Assembly (NCBI RefSeq): GCF_007746795.1
Contig: NZ_CP036343.1
Span: 3,652,369-3,716,368, forward strand
Length of the DNA stretch: 64,000 nt
Source: Gimesia algae
GTDB taxonomy: Bacteria; Planctomycetota; Planctomycetia; Planctomycetales; Planctomycetaceae
Direction: 5' to 3'
The notes beneath the pieces were generated by a model. It was not told where the DNA came from and did not search any database. It worked only from the letters and a program-made list of their open reading frames with translations. Positions 7,440-16,037 of this stretch are shown piece by piece (position 1 is the stretch's first letter; each line of letters starts with the position of its first letter). The position numbers were made by a program, and so were the translations under genes.

Positions 7440-8476
7440 TGGCAGAGAAGGTGTTACTTCTGTTGGGAATGGTGATCTTTCTGGTAATGCTGCTGATCCT
7501 CTCATTTTCACTGGCGGAGCTGGCTTTCCCTTTAACCGAAACAGGGTTCAAAGCACGTCTGATGTGTGCAGTGCGGCGGATTGCACATGCACAAAAGCAA
7601 ATTCGAAATCGATCTGAACAATATCTGCTCTTGTTCTCTCTGCTGTGTGGCCTGTTGACTTTCACCTTCTTGCCTTTGATTATCACACAATTTTTATTGC
7701 GCACGGGTGAGCCAACCACTGCACCAGAACTGGTGACGTATCGATTTGCTCCCCTGCTTTTACTGGGTCTGTTCAGCCTGTTGCAGATTGCCGGTGAAAT
7801 CAGTCTGGCCATCACTGAGCGACGACGCATTCCTTCAATCTCATTGATTCTGAATGCTTATTTCTGGTTGCCTCTGTTACTGGCCTGGGCCGCGGTGGCA
7901 GCCTATCTGCCGATCCACTCGAGTCATGCCATACAGGGAGGCCTTAGTTCGCTATGGCTGATTGTTATTCAACCTGCAGGAACTCTCGTATTCCTGCTTG
8001 CCTGGGTTAGTCCTTATTTATTGATCAATGCCTGTCCCACTCGCCGAGTGAGTCCAGTGCAAAACTGGATTCGAGAATTGCGAATGTTGATCGGACTGCA
8101 GGTACTGGCTTCACTTATCGTCAGTCGAACCTGTTTTTCCTCCTTTGATGAAAAAAGTACCGGGCTGGAAATCGGGAGATTGGCAATACAGGGAGTGATC
8201 ATGCTGGTGCTACTGGTCACTGTAATGCGGCTGAAGACATTTCTTCAGAGACGCAACCGTTTTGATCCGGAACGGCTGTGGAAGTTGATGCTGTGGCTGG
8301 CATTGATCGCGCTAACCGCTTCGTTTATTGCCTTTCATCTGCTGGGGATGTCTGATCCGCTCATGCATGTGCTGCTGAATTTCAGTCTGCTGGCGATCTG
8401 GGCCGGATTTCTGTTGCCGAAAGCCAACCTCAAATTGACGACCACCGTGAAAAACGAATTCGACTCCCCTCATTGA
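7439..8476 (+). CDS. Divergent NuoH-like membrane protein
   Basis: 345 residues with about eight predicted membrane helices, close to the length of NuoH (about 325-380). The best sequence link is the C-terminus, RRNRFDPERLWKLMLWLALI, which mirrors the NuoH end where a basic R-F-x-x-(D/E)-x-(L/M) segment precedes the last helix. A mid-protein LLQIAGEISLAITER stretch could match the NuoH central region. The quinone-site loops rich in acidic residues that define real NuoH are not visible. If part of a complex it would sit at the membrane/peripheral junction, yet no peripheral-arm genes are present in this window. Start ATG overlaps the preceding stop by one base. Confidence 0.55.
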   Translation: MAEKVLLLLGMVIFLVMLLILSFSLAELAFPLTETGFKARLMCAVRRIAHAQKQIRNRSEQYLLLFSLLCGLLTFTFLPLIITQFLLRTGEPTTAPELVTYRFAPLLLLGLFSLLQIAGEISLAITERRRIPSISLILNAYFWLPLLLAWAAVAAYLPIHSSHAIQGGLSSLWLIVIQPAGTLVFLLAWVSPYLLINACPTRRVSPVQNWIRELRMLIGLQVLASLIVSRTCFSSFDEKSTGLEIGRLAIQGVIMLVLLVTVMRLKTFLQRRNRFDPERLWKLMLWLALIALTASFIAFHLLGMSDPLMHVLLNFSLLAIWAGFLLPKANLKLTTTVKNEFDSPH

Positions 8477-8489
8477 AGATCAGATGTGA

Positions 8490-9251
8490 ATGGACGACCT
8501 GAAATTTTATCTGCCTGGAACGGGTGATAACCTGCTGTTTCTGACACTGACAGTGCTGGTGCTGTTAATGATTACGGGCATCTATGGATATCTGAATCTG
8601 CAATCTCAGCAGAGATTCGCATCGACTAAACTGCGGTGGGGCTGGCCTCTGTTATCCCTGTTTGCAGTCAGCATTTTATTTTACTGGTTCGGGCAACCAC
8701 TCTTTGTGGAAGGTATTAGCGGGATCCAGGAACTAATCACACAGTTCAGCCCGTTTGTCGTCGGTTTGTTTGTAATCGGGTTCGGAGGAGCAGCGGTGTT
8801 GTCTTCCGATTTAAAATGGTCGCTGACAGCCGCCGCAATCTCATTCCTGTGCAGCGGGATGCTCTTTCTGCAAGCCGCCATCCTGCCACTGGTTCTACTT
8901 TGCTGGTTGACGGCAGGGGGAATGCTGCTGCTGTTCGTTTTTCGGGGAATTTCAGATCCGCATTCCCAGGCAGACGATGCTGACCCGGACGGATCGTTTC
9001 GTGAACCGTTCCTCGCCTGTCTGGCTTGCAGCCTGCTACTGTGTGGATTCCTGTGGGTGATCCATCGCGAATGGGGGGCCACGACCAGACAGACATCTGA
9101 GCCTGCTGCCGTCGAAGTAGAAGGTCTGCTGCTGGTGAGGCAGTTATTCACTGATCACTGGCCGACCATGATCGTGCTGCTCTTGTTTGTTCTGATTAGC
9201 TTTGTGGGAATCACACGTTTCATATCTGATGAACAGGGAGGTCGACCATGA
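8490..9251 (+). CDS. Divergent NuoJ-like membrane protein
   Basis: 253 residues. Helices are predicted at about 15-33, 48-67, 83-103, 108-125, 129-149, 170-190 and 225-245. The middle part, where a helix is followed by LPLVLLCWLTAGGMLLLFVF, resembles NuoJ helix 3 and its Y-A-G-A-x-M-V-L-F-L-F-V region, and the end GLLLVRQLFTDHWPTMIVLL resembles the NuoJ stretch before its last helix. NuoJ is usually 165-200 residues, so this protein has extra N-terminal helices. It lies 13 bp after the NuoH-like gene and overlaps the next gene by four bases (ATGA), consistent with one transcript. Function inferred from operon context plus weak similarity. Confidence 0.6.
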   Translation: MDDLKFYLPGTGDNLLFLTLTVLVLLMITGIYGYLNLQSQQRFASTKLRWGWPLLSLFAVSILFYWFGQPLFVEGISGIQELITQFSPFVVGLFVIGFGGAAVLSSDLKWSLTAAAISFLCSGMLFLQAAILPLVLLCWLTAGGMLLLFVFRGISDPHSQADDADPDGSFREPFLACLACSLLLCGFLWVIHREWGATTRQTSEPAAVEVEGLLLVRQLFTDHWPTMIVLLLFVLISFVGITRFISDEQGGRP

Positions 9252-9607
9252 CACTGCTGACACCGGTTGCATTGTTACACAATCAATTACTGGTAGCGGT
9301 TCTCCTGATTGCATTGGGCTTTCTGGGTATGCTCCTGCAGCGGAATGCCTTTTCGATGGTCTTCTCTCTGTTGCTCTGGCTGCAGGGAGCAGGTCTGATC
9401 TGTGCCGCCTATGGTCAGTCGCGTGGTGCAAGAGAGGGAAGCCTTTCCTTTCTGCTCATTGTCCTGTTTCTGTTGCCGCTGTTGAGCATGCTGACCTTCC
9501 TGATTATTCAGTCGCGTCGGAGACGACAGACGAAACGGGAAGTCGTTTCAGAAACCGACTCGCCGTATCGCATCTTTCCTGATCAGGGAGCAGATTCAGG
9601 TGGATAA
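9248..9607 (+). CDS. Divergent NuoK-like membrane protein lacking the channel glutamates
   Basis: 119 residues with three predicted helices and a basic/polar tail after about residue 90. LGFLGMLLQRNAFSMVFSLL matches the NuoK pattern 'LG..G.L.RRN....L...E', including the R-N before helix 2. In true NuoK helix 2 carries a Glu in the G-x-E-x-M-x-N-A segment and helix 3 another Glu; here the aligned positions are Leu and a hydrophobic residue, so neither proton-path acid is present. The gene overlaps the NuoJ-like gene by ATGA and precedes the NuoL-like gene directly. The family call rests on size, helix count, this motif and position. Confidence 0.6.
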   Translation: MTLLTPVALLHNQLLVAVLLIALGFLGMLLQRNAFSMVFSLLLWLQGAGLICAAYGQSRGAREGSLSFLLIVLFLLPLLSMLTFLIIQSRRRRQTKREVVSETDSPYRIFPDQGADSGG

Positions 9608-9608
9608 A

Positions 9609-11474
9609 ATGACCACAGTGCTTCTGCAGTTAAGCCTGATCACACCCTTTGTGATGCTGCTGATTGCTGCGCTGGTGACTTGTGGAATACTGCGAGGAAA
9701 GCCGCACTGGCCGGTCGTCACTGGTGTCGCGCTGACTGCCCTCGTCGCTGTAACCTGTCTCTGCTTTTTCAGTTCCCGCCTGGAGCAGCAGACTTATTCT
9801 CTGACACTGCTGAACTGGCTGTCTCTTGCTGGAGAATCGACTCCGCAATTACAGATCGGAGTATTGTTCGATCCGGTGAGCCTGGGATTTTACGGTCTGA
9901 TTTCGCTGGGATCGTTGTTTTTCCTGTTACTGATTCCGAAATCAGCAGGCAGACTTGATTCCCAGAGTCGTTATTCATGGCCGCTCTATCTGCTCGGCTT
10001 TTGTGCGGCAACTGGAATTGTGCTGTCGACGAATTTCCTGGAACTGTTTTTCTTCTGGATCATTCTCTCACTCAGTCTGAATCTACTGCATGAAGTCAAT
10101 TTGCAGGTTAAGTCTGCAGCGGGAACAGAAAGTCGGCACTGGTGGGGCTGGAATGCATTTTCCGACGCGATGCTCCTGCTGGCTCTATTTCTGATTCATA
10201 CCAATTTCTCCTCTCTGGATTTTGTCAAAACGCTGCAGCCTGCTGCGATTCAGGCAGTGCATGCGCAAAATCGTGTGGCATTACCCGGAATCGGGGTCAT
10301 ACTTTTTCTGGCAGCGGTACCTCGCCTGGGATTGTTTCCTGCGTCTGCACTGGTAATCAGCAATTCCCGGCCGTGGACTGGTCGTTCGCTGGCGGCGTTG
10401 AATCTGCTGGCGATGCCTGTTGGATTATTTTTATTAGTACGCGGTGCACCTCTGTTATTAACGATGGAAGCGACCCAGAATTTAGTCGTACAACTGGCGA
10501 TGATTTCTGCGGTCCTCACCGGATTTTCAGCATTCAGTCTCATGCGCGGACCACATTGGGACCGATGTCTTAGCTGGCTGGCCGCTACGCTGACGGGAAT
10601 CATCGTAGCGACTCTGGGAATGAGCGGTTTAGAGTTCCCCACGGCCTTGTTGCCAATAATTGTCGTGCAAACCTGTGTCATTTCTGTACTCATATCCCTG
10701 GTCTGCTGGCAACGGCAGCAAACGATACCTCAAGACATCCTGCCCGCGATCCGGGTCTGCCTGCTGCTACTTCTGACCGCTGCCCTTATCGATCTGGGAG
10801 CAATACTCAATCCTCTGATTGAAGCACGCTCGATCGCGACTGAGTCACGGAATCAGGTTCTCATCTGGCTGATGCTGCCACTGGTCAGTGTTTATGTTTT
10901 TGGACTGGCCCGGTTTTATTTCACTCTGTCTCGGCAGAACACAACAAAGTCAAACGAACATTTTCCCATACTGCTGTTGTGGGGGATCACTGGACTGATC
11001 TGCCTGCTGACGATGGCAATGTTATTCCCGCTGCCATACGTACCCCGGTTCTGGCAGTCACCGTTGATGAGTGTCGGTCCGAATCCTTTTGACCGGGACT
11101 GGTTATTCTGCTCGTTTTATTTTCTATCCATGCTGGTCGCTTTAATCCTGGCCTGGATGACGGCTCCTAAAACAACAGGAACGACAAGCGAACGCGTCTC
11201 GTCCAGTCTGCTGCAACTGGGTGAGTCTCATTACCATGCCTCGGACATTCTAAACCGGACAATAATTCAACCGATGAAATTCCTGGTTAAATGTGTGACC
11301 TTTCTTGATGACTGGCTGGCAGAAGTACTGAGTCGCAGCATACTAGAAAGGCTGCCTGGGCTCTGGGGACACTTATTGAGTCACATGCAGAACGGGCAGA
11401 CAGCATTTCCTACTCTGGTACTGATCTTTACGATGTCGATCCTTATTTTTGTGCTGATGGTACTGCAGATCTAA
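9609..11474 (+). CDS. Divergent NuoL-like (antiporter-type) membrane protein
   Basis: 621 residues, the usual NuoL length, with about sixteen helices. The N-terminal part follows NuoL: LFDPVSLGFYGLISLGSL parallels 'F..D.LS..M......'; then NFLELFFFWIILSLSLNLL aligns with the helix-5 region where canonical NuoL has W-E-G, but Glu is replaced by Ile. AAVPRLGLFPASALVISNSR aligns with the helix-7 region G-K-S-A-Q-x-P-x-H and lacks the lysine. The C-terminus, SRSILERLPGLWGHLLSHMQ followed by NGQ and a last helix, matches NuoL's lateral-helix end. ATG-9609 is preferred over GTG-9600 because AGGTGG precedes it by five bases; the upstream stop lies at 9605-9607. Expected in the inner membrane. Loss of key charged residues argues against normal proton pumping by this subunit. 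Confidence 0.7.
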   Translation: MTTVLLQLSLITPFVMLLIAALVTCGILRGKPHWPVVTGVALTALVAVTCLCFFSSRLEQQTYSLTLLNWLSLAGESTPQLQIGVLFDPVSLGFYGLISLGSLFFLLLIPKSAGRLDSQSRYSWPLYLLGFCAATGIVLSTNFLELFFFWIILSLSLNLLHEVNLQVKSAAGTESRHWWGWNAFSDAMLLLALFLIHTNFSSLDFVKTLQPAAIQAVHAQNRVALPGIGVILFLAAVPRLGLFPASALVISNSRPWTGRSLAALNLLAMPVGLFLLVRGAPLLLTMEATQNLVVQLAMISAVLTGFSAFSLMRGPHWDRCLSWLAATLTGIIVATLGMSGLEFPTALLPIIVVQTCVISVLISLVCWQRQQTIPQDILPAIRVCLLLLLTAALIDLGAILNPLIEARSIATESRNQVLIWLMLPLVSVYVFGLARFYFTLSRQNTTKSNEHFPILLLWGITGLICLLTMAMLFPLPYVPRFWQSPLMSVGPNPFDRDWLFCSFYFLSMLVALILAWMTAPKTTGTTSERVSSSLLQLGESHYHASDILNRTIIQPMKFLVKCVTFLDDWLAEVLSRSILERLPGLWGHLLSHMQNGQTAFPTLVLIFTMSILIFVLMVLQI

Positions 11475-11532
11475 GTTCGGTTCTGATGCTGTTTGGTCTT
11501 TGAGTATTTTTTGCATTATTTTTGAGTCCTGT

Positions 11533-13152
11533 ATGAACTCGTTTCTGAACTCCGTAATCTCTCTGTCGCCTGTGTTACTGATCGTCATGCCGGTTGCAGG
11601 TGCCTGCTTTGGCTGGGGAATTTCTCAGTTGGGCCTGGAGTTCAACCGCTGGACCGCATTTTCCAATACTTTAATCTCCTGCCTGATTCTGGCTGCGGTG
11701 CTGACTGCCCCCGCCTTAAAAGATGAGAGTCCCACCCGCGCAATCTCCATTACTCTGAAGCTGCCTGCCGTCGAAACCAATCAGGCACGTCAAGAAATGC
11801 CACGGCACTTTCAATGGGCGATGGACCATATATCCCTGTGGTTTCTACTGCTGCCCACTTGTCTGTGGCCGGCGCTGATTCTGCTTTCCCGGCGTATGGG
11901 TGTGGAATCGCGATGGCATTATTTCCTGCTCATGCTACTACAGGCATTTCTGGTGGGACTGTTTGTATCTTATGACTTGATCAGTTTTGCCACATTCCTG
12001 CTGGCTTCCACATTCTGTATGCTCTGCCTGATCCGTACCTGGAGTGGTTCACGTTCAATCCGCCTGCTGGAAAGCACAATGTATCTCCAGTTTCTGGGAG
12101 ATGCATTCATCGTGGCAGGCCTGTTGCTGGCATCAATCGGTTATACCCGGATGCAGGGTCTGCTGCTGGAAACACCACAGCCTGTCACTTATCAGTTTAA
12201 TGAAATTATCCAGGGCACAGTAAATGATACCGCACTGTTCCCGCTGGCAGAATCCTACTGGAGCACGACCTCTCCCTGGATTTTTTTGATCCTGATGACA
12301 GGTTTCACCATCAAAGGGGCGATCTTCCCGGCTCACTACAGTTTAACACAGTGGATGAAACAGGACTCAAGTTCCGCATTCCACACAAAGGATCGATCCA
12401 TCTGGTGTCTGGCTTTGCTGGCATTATTTACCAAAATCAGCGTGTATGGAATGCTGCGATTTATGGTCCCTTTAAATCATTCAGCGGTGCAGAGCATCTC
12501 AACGGTGATCAGTTTCTGGGGAATGTCTGGCTTTCTGTATTTTGCTCTGCTGGCCTGTCGTGGAGGTCTGGTGCAAGGCGTCCTCTGCTTCCTGCTGGGT
12601 CAGACTGCTTTATCGCTTACGCTACTGTTTACTGCCGAACCTGCCATCGTGCCGAATCTGACTTTATTAAATGTCATTCAGGGGCTGGCATGTTGTCTGC
12701 TGCTACTGGTAATCCCGGTTCTGTCACTTCCCGTCACTGGAAAAGCCAATCGACTGCTGCAGTGGATTGCCGGATTTGCGATTCTCACACTGGCAGGACT
12801 TCCGGGGCTGGGCGGTTTTACTACGCAGTTTGCCTTTTTATGGAGTCTTTCTCAGGACAGTCTGCTGCTGGCCTTAATTTACCTGTTGGGTTACCTGCTG
12901 TTTCAACTGGTCTTAATCCGTGGATTCTGGCAATTAATGAAAGCTGCTGCTACAGAAACCAAAGCACAGCCGGAAGCCGATTCGATGTACGAACAGGAAC
13001 ACCGTCTCTTCGCCTGGCTGGCATTCGGTCCCGCAGTTTTACTGATCCTGGTGACAGGCATCTCCCCAGCTTCGCTGGTCAAAGAAACTTTATTGCCATT
13101 GTTTCCCGCCAGTGTCACCGGCAGTGAAACCCAAAATGCGAAGACTGATTAG
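11533..13152 (+). CDS. Divergent NuoM-like (antiporter-type) membrane protein
   Basis: 539 residues from ATG-11533 (the frame is open to a TTG at 11500). MDHISLWFLLLPTCLWP matches the NuoM start of the proton_antipo region. GFTIKGAIFPAHYSLTQW aligns with the helix-7 segment A-V-K-x-P-L-F-P-F-H-T-W-L and keeps the lysine. LALFTKISVYGMLRFMVPL matches the helix-8 'LLK.G.YG.LRF..P' of NuoM, also with Lys. LAGLPGLGGFTTQFAFL matches the late G-L-P-G-x-x-G-F motif. The helix-5 Glu (normally in F-W-E) appears to be Leu. It ends the operon and its stop overlaps by three bases the stop of the convergent hydrolase gene. Of the six genes this one is closest to a canonical complex I/Mrp antiporter subunit. 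No NuoN-like gene follows. Confidence 0.72.
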   Translation: MNSFLNSVISLSPVLLIVMPVAGACFGWGISQLGLEFNRWTAFSNTLISCLILAAVLTAPALKDESPTRAISITLKLPAVETNQARQEMPRHFQWAMDHISLWFLLLPTCLWPALILLSRRMGVESRWHYFLLMLLQAFLVGLFVSYDLISFATFLLASTFCMLCLIRTWSGSRSIRLLESTMYLQFLGDAFIVAGLLLASIGYTRMQGLLLETPQPVTYQFNEIIQGTVNDTALFPLAESYWSTTSPWIFLILMTGFTIKGAIFPAHYSLTQWMKQDSSSAFHTKDRSIWCLALLALFTKISVYGMLRFMVPLNHSAVQSISTVISFWGMSGFLYFALLACRGGLVQGVLCFLLGQTALSLTLLFTAEPAIVPNLTLLNVIQGLACCLLLLVIPVLSLPVTGKANRLLQWIAGFAILTLAGLPGLGGFTTQFAFLWSLSQDSLLLALIYLLGYLLFQLVLIRGFWQLMKAAATETKAQPEADSMYEQEHRLFAWLAFGPAVLLILVTGISPASLVKETLLPLFPASVTGSETQNAKTD

Positions 13153-15746
13153 TTATCTGCGGCTTCGAAGAGTGTACCACTCTCATTGCCATTTTCCGGC
13201 AGGAACTCAAAATGCGAGCCAGCAGCCAGCGTGAAGAGCTGTGTCTGGTTATTCACTTTCCGACGGTATAACAGCGGGGTGGCAGTATCAAAGGTGTGCG
13301 ATTCACCGGGTTTTAATTTGTAAGGTCCACCCCAGTCGCTGTACGGACTTTTGAGCTCGTATTCCATTTCAACTTTGGTGTCATTGGTCAGTTTGAGTTC
13401 GGGTACCGTGAAGGTCGCCAGCAGCTGGGGATTAGACCAGTCGACTTTATTGATCCGGTAGCGACCAAACCCCAGTTCGATATCGGGAATCTCAGCGACG
13501 GAAGCAGGGCCCTGCTTCGTCCAGCCGCCCCAGGCAGACTGAACCAGATCCCGCAGTTTCTGTTGATCGATGCTGCTATCCTGCGGTTTATAATCGGGAG
13601 CAAACCGAGCGGTGCCTCCGACTTTCGCCCCCCCTTCCCAGTCCAGTTTCAAAGCGCGCTTGGAATAACTGCGATCCACAATTTCGGCTTCCACATCCTG
13701 GCCCAGGGAGAGGGTAAATTCAGCATAGGGAAGCCATTTTTTATCCGAGGCTGATTTTTTTATCGCCATCGAGATCGCTGCCTGAGGGACCTCAAATCGG
13801 AACGGATTATTGACATCTGATTTTTTCGACTTACCACCATCTTCAACCTGAATGGGTCTGGTGAGCACCAGTTCGGCCCAGATTTTCAGATCATCGCCGT
13901 ACTGCTTCAGATCAGGGAATACCTGTTGCATGGTTTTGGGGTCGACCAGTGTGTCGAATGAATGTCCGGGAATATCCTGTACGGGAATCCGCGCGACATC
14001 GGCTTGCACCAGCATTTCCGTTAATGGTTTCAGCATGCCGGGCGCGACACCGATCTGCAGGTCAGTCACCTTGGGGATGTCATTGACGGAACGTCCGAAT
14101 GAATTCAATCGCTGGATCTGCGCAGGTGGCGCAGCCGAATCAACAGCGGCCACTGTCAGACCAAAACTGAGAGAAATGCCCTGCTTGTCTGTGAGTACCT
14201 GTCGCGGCGCGAGCTGCATCCGGGGCTGGTAGACGGGGAGTGGCCAGATGGCATCCACGATCTGGCTGGCTTCGTCAAAATTCATCTGCTTTTCCAGTTC
14301 TTCCACCAGCCCGGGAACAATGGCTTTGACTTCGTCTTCAATACGTCCTTTGCTGCCGTAAATACCACTTACCAGTCCACTGGAAACTTTTTCCGAAGTC
14401 ATACCAATCCCGCGTGTAGAAACTCCTGCCGGCCCGGAGACGTACCAGTTGTTCTGAGGAATATTGAAACGGGAACGCAGCAACTGCAACTTGATACGGT
14501 TGTCTTTAATGTAAGGTCTCACATCAAAACTCAACCAGACCGGCTCCTGATACCCGATGCTGACGGAGATCGGCCCTGCGACAGCGGCGTGACGATTGCC
14601 GTTTACATAAGTGCTTCTGATGTAGAGGTCCACATTTTGAATGCCAAGCTGTATATTTAATGTATCAGCGGCATAGGCTTCGACGGCGGCGCGGGCCAGT
14701 TCCCCTTGATAGGAGATTCCGGAAAACTGCACGCTGAAGCTGCGCCCCTGGGCAACCGTGGAATCATAGATATCATTAATGCCTCCTTCGAGCATGTCGG
14801 CTGGCACCATACTGGGGACTGCATCAGCCAGCGTTTTGAGGAATCGATTTCCCAGTCGAACCGAGACGGCGTTATCAATCACCAGGGCGGGAACGAACGG
14901 CGTATCTGCATCGACTTCGGCAGGACGTTTCTGATCGGGTTTGACCAGCAGTGGTGCGGTATTAGCGACGTCGGTCGACGGATTCAGCATCCAGTCGAAC
15001 AGTGGTTTTGTATAAGCGACTTTCCAGACATCGTGTCCCACATCGGGAACTTCTGTGAAGCGTGGATTTCCGCCAGCCTGTTTGATCGCATCGACCATAT
15101 TTTTTGTTTCGCCGGGCAAGACAACCCGATCGTCGGCCCCCTGGAAGGCCCAAATGGGAACCTCTTTGAGTTTGGAAGCCCAGTCTGCTTTCCCTCCCCC
15201 CGCGAGTGGCACGACGGCCGACCAGCGTTTGGGATCAGCGGCAGCCAGACTCCATGCGCCATAACCTCCCATAGACCAGCCTGTCAGAATCTGCTGATCA
15301 GCGTTGATCGAATAATCTTTCATCACGTTATTGAAAATCTGCAGGGCCCGTTTTCCACCGGGGGAATCGGCGAGCCAGCCCGCCAGCAGACTTTCTTTTC
15401 TGATCTCTGCCTGAGGAAAGACGACGAGAAACGGAAAGGTGTCTGCCTGCTGCTTAATCACTGGTCCCAGACCGACCTGAATCGGCTTTAATCCATCGTC
15501 GCCCCGCTCACCCGCTCCGTGCAGAAACAGGATGACAGGATACTTTTTCTCAGGATTATAGTTTTTGGGAACAAAGACTACATAGCGATGCTCGCCTTGA
15601 TCGTCCTTAAATACCTTATTTACAAATCCCGTTTCTGTTGTTTTTTTCTGTGCCTGCAAATCGGCCGGTGCCGGTAGCAGAACAAGGGTCAGCAGTACAA
15701 GAGTTGATCGAAACGCAAACGAAAATCGTGTTCGAAGAGTTTGCAT
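13149..15746 (-). CDS. Secreted alpha/beta-hydrolase (prolyl oligopeptidase/PHB-depolymerase-like esterase) with large C-terminal region
   Basis: 865 residues. A signal peptide is evident (basic start, hydrophobic 14-25, APADLQAQ). Residues about 45-255 form an alpha/beta-hydrolase of the LpqC/dienelactone-hydrolase-like type: VILFLHGAGERGDDG supplies the oxyanion loop, GWSMGGYGAW the nucleophile (Ser158), GADDRVV the acid (about Asp205/206) and PDVGHDVW the base (His238). Substrate is probably an ester, possibly of a polysaccharide. The remaining 600 residues match no family I recognise; they are beta-rich, contain proline and aromatic residues, and may hold two or more repeated modules. The gene is convergent with the complex-I-like operon, sharing stop-codon bases at 13149-13152. 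Confidence 0.85.
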   Translation of the reverse strand: MQTLRTRFSFAFRSTLVLLTLVLLPAPADLQAQKKTTETGFVNKVFKDDQGEHRYVVFVPKNYNPEKKYPVILFLHGAGERGDDGLKPIQVGLGPVIKQQADTFPFLVVFPQAEIRKESLLAGWLADSPGGKRALQIFNNVMKDYSINADQQILTGWSMGGYGAWSLAAADPKRWSAVVPLAGGGKADWASKLKEVPIWAFQGADDRVVLPGETKNMVDAIKQAGGNPRFTEVPDVGHDVWKVAYTKPLFDWMLNPSTDVANTAPLLVKPDQKRPAEVDADTPFVPALVIDNAVSVRLGNRFLKTLADAVPSMVPADMLEGGINDIYDSTVAQGRSFSVQFSGISYQGELARAAVEAYAADTLNIQLGIQNVDLYIRSTYVNGNRHAAVAGPISVSIGYQEPVWLSFDVRPYIKDNRIKLQLLRSRFNIPQNNWYVSGPAGVSTRGIGMTSEKVSSGLVSGIYGSKGRIEDEVKAIVPGLVEELEKQMNFDEASQIVDAIWPLPVYQPRMQLAPRQVLTDKQGISLSFGLTVAAVDSAAPPAQIQRLNSFGRSVNDIPKVTDLQIGVAPGMLKPLTEMLVQADVARIPVQDIPGHSFDTLVDPKTMQQVFPDLKQYGDDLKIWAELVLTRPIQVEDGGKSKKSDVNNPFRFEVPQAAISMAIKKSASDKKWLPYAEFTLSLGQDVEAEIVDRSYSKRALKLDWEGGAKVGGTARFAPDYKPQDSSIDQQKLRDLVQSAWGGWTKQGPASVAEIPDIELGFGRYRINKVDWSNPQLLATFTVPELKLTNDTKVEMEYELKSPYSDWGGPYKLKPGESHTFDTATPLLYRRKVNNQTQLFTLAAGSHFEFLPENGNESGTLFEAADN

Positions 15747-16037
15747 GGGTTCAATCCATTTCCAGATTCCGCAGAATCATAGTGGTGGTCGTTCAGTCCG
15801 TGAGTAAGATTATTCAGCGCCGATCGATCGTGACGGCGACTGCAGTCTTCACCCTCGATTTTTATGAGCGCACCTGTGGCTGTCAACAGTACGCCCGTTT
15901 CAGGCCCCGATCCAGGCAGATATGAGACAAGACGACATTTGGCATGTATTAAAGAAAATGTAGAAAACCCGGTGGATTCATCGACATCCTGCCCGTTATC
16001 AAGACTGGTATGAAGAATTGAGGAATAAAACGTCCGT

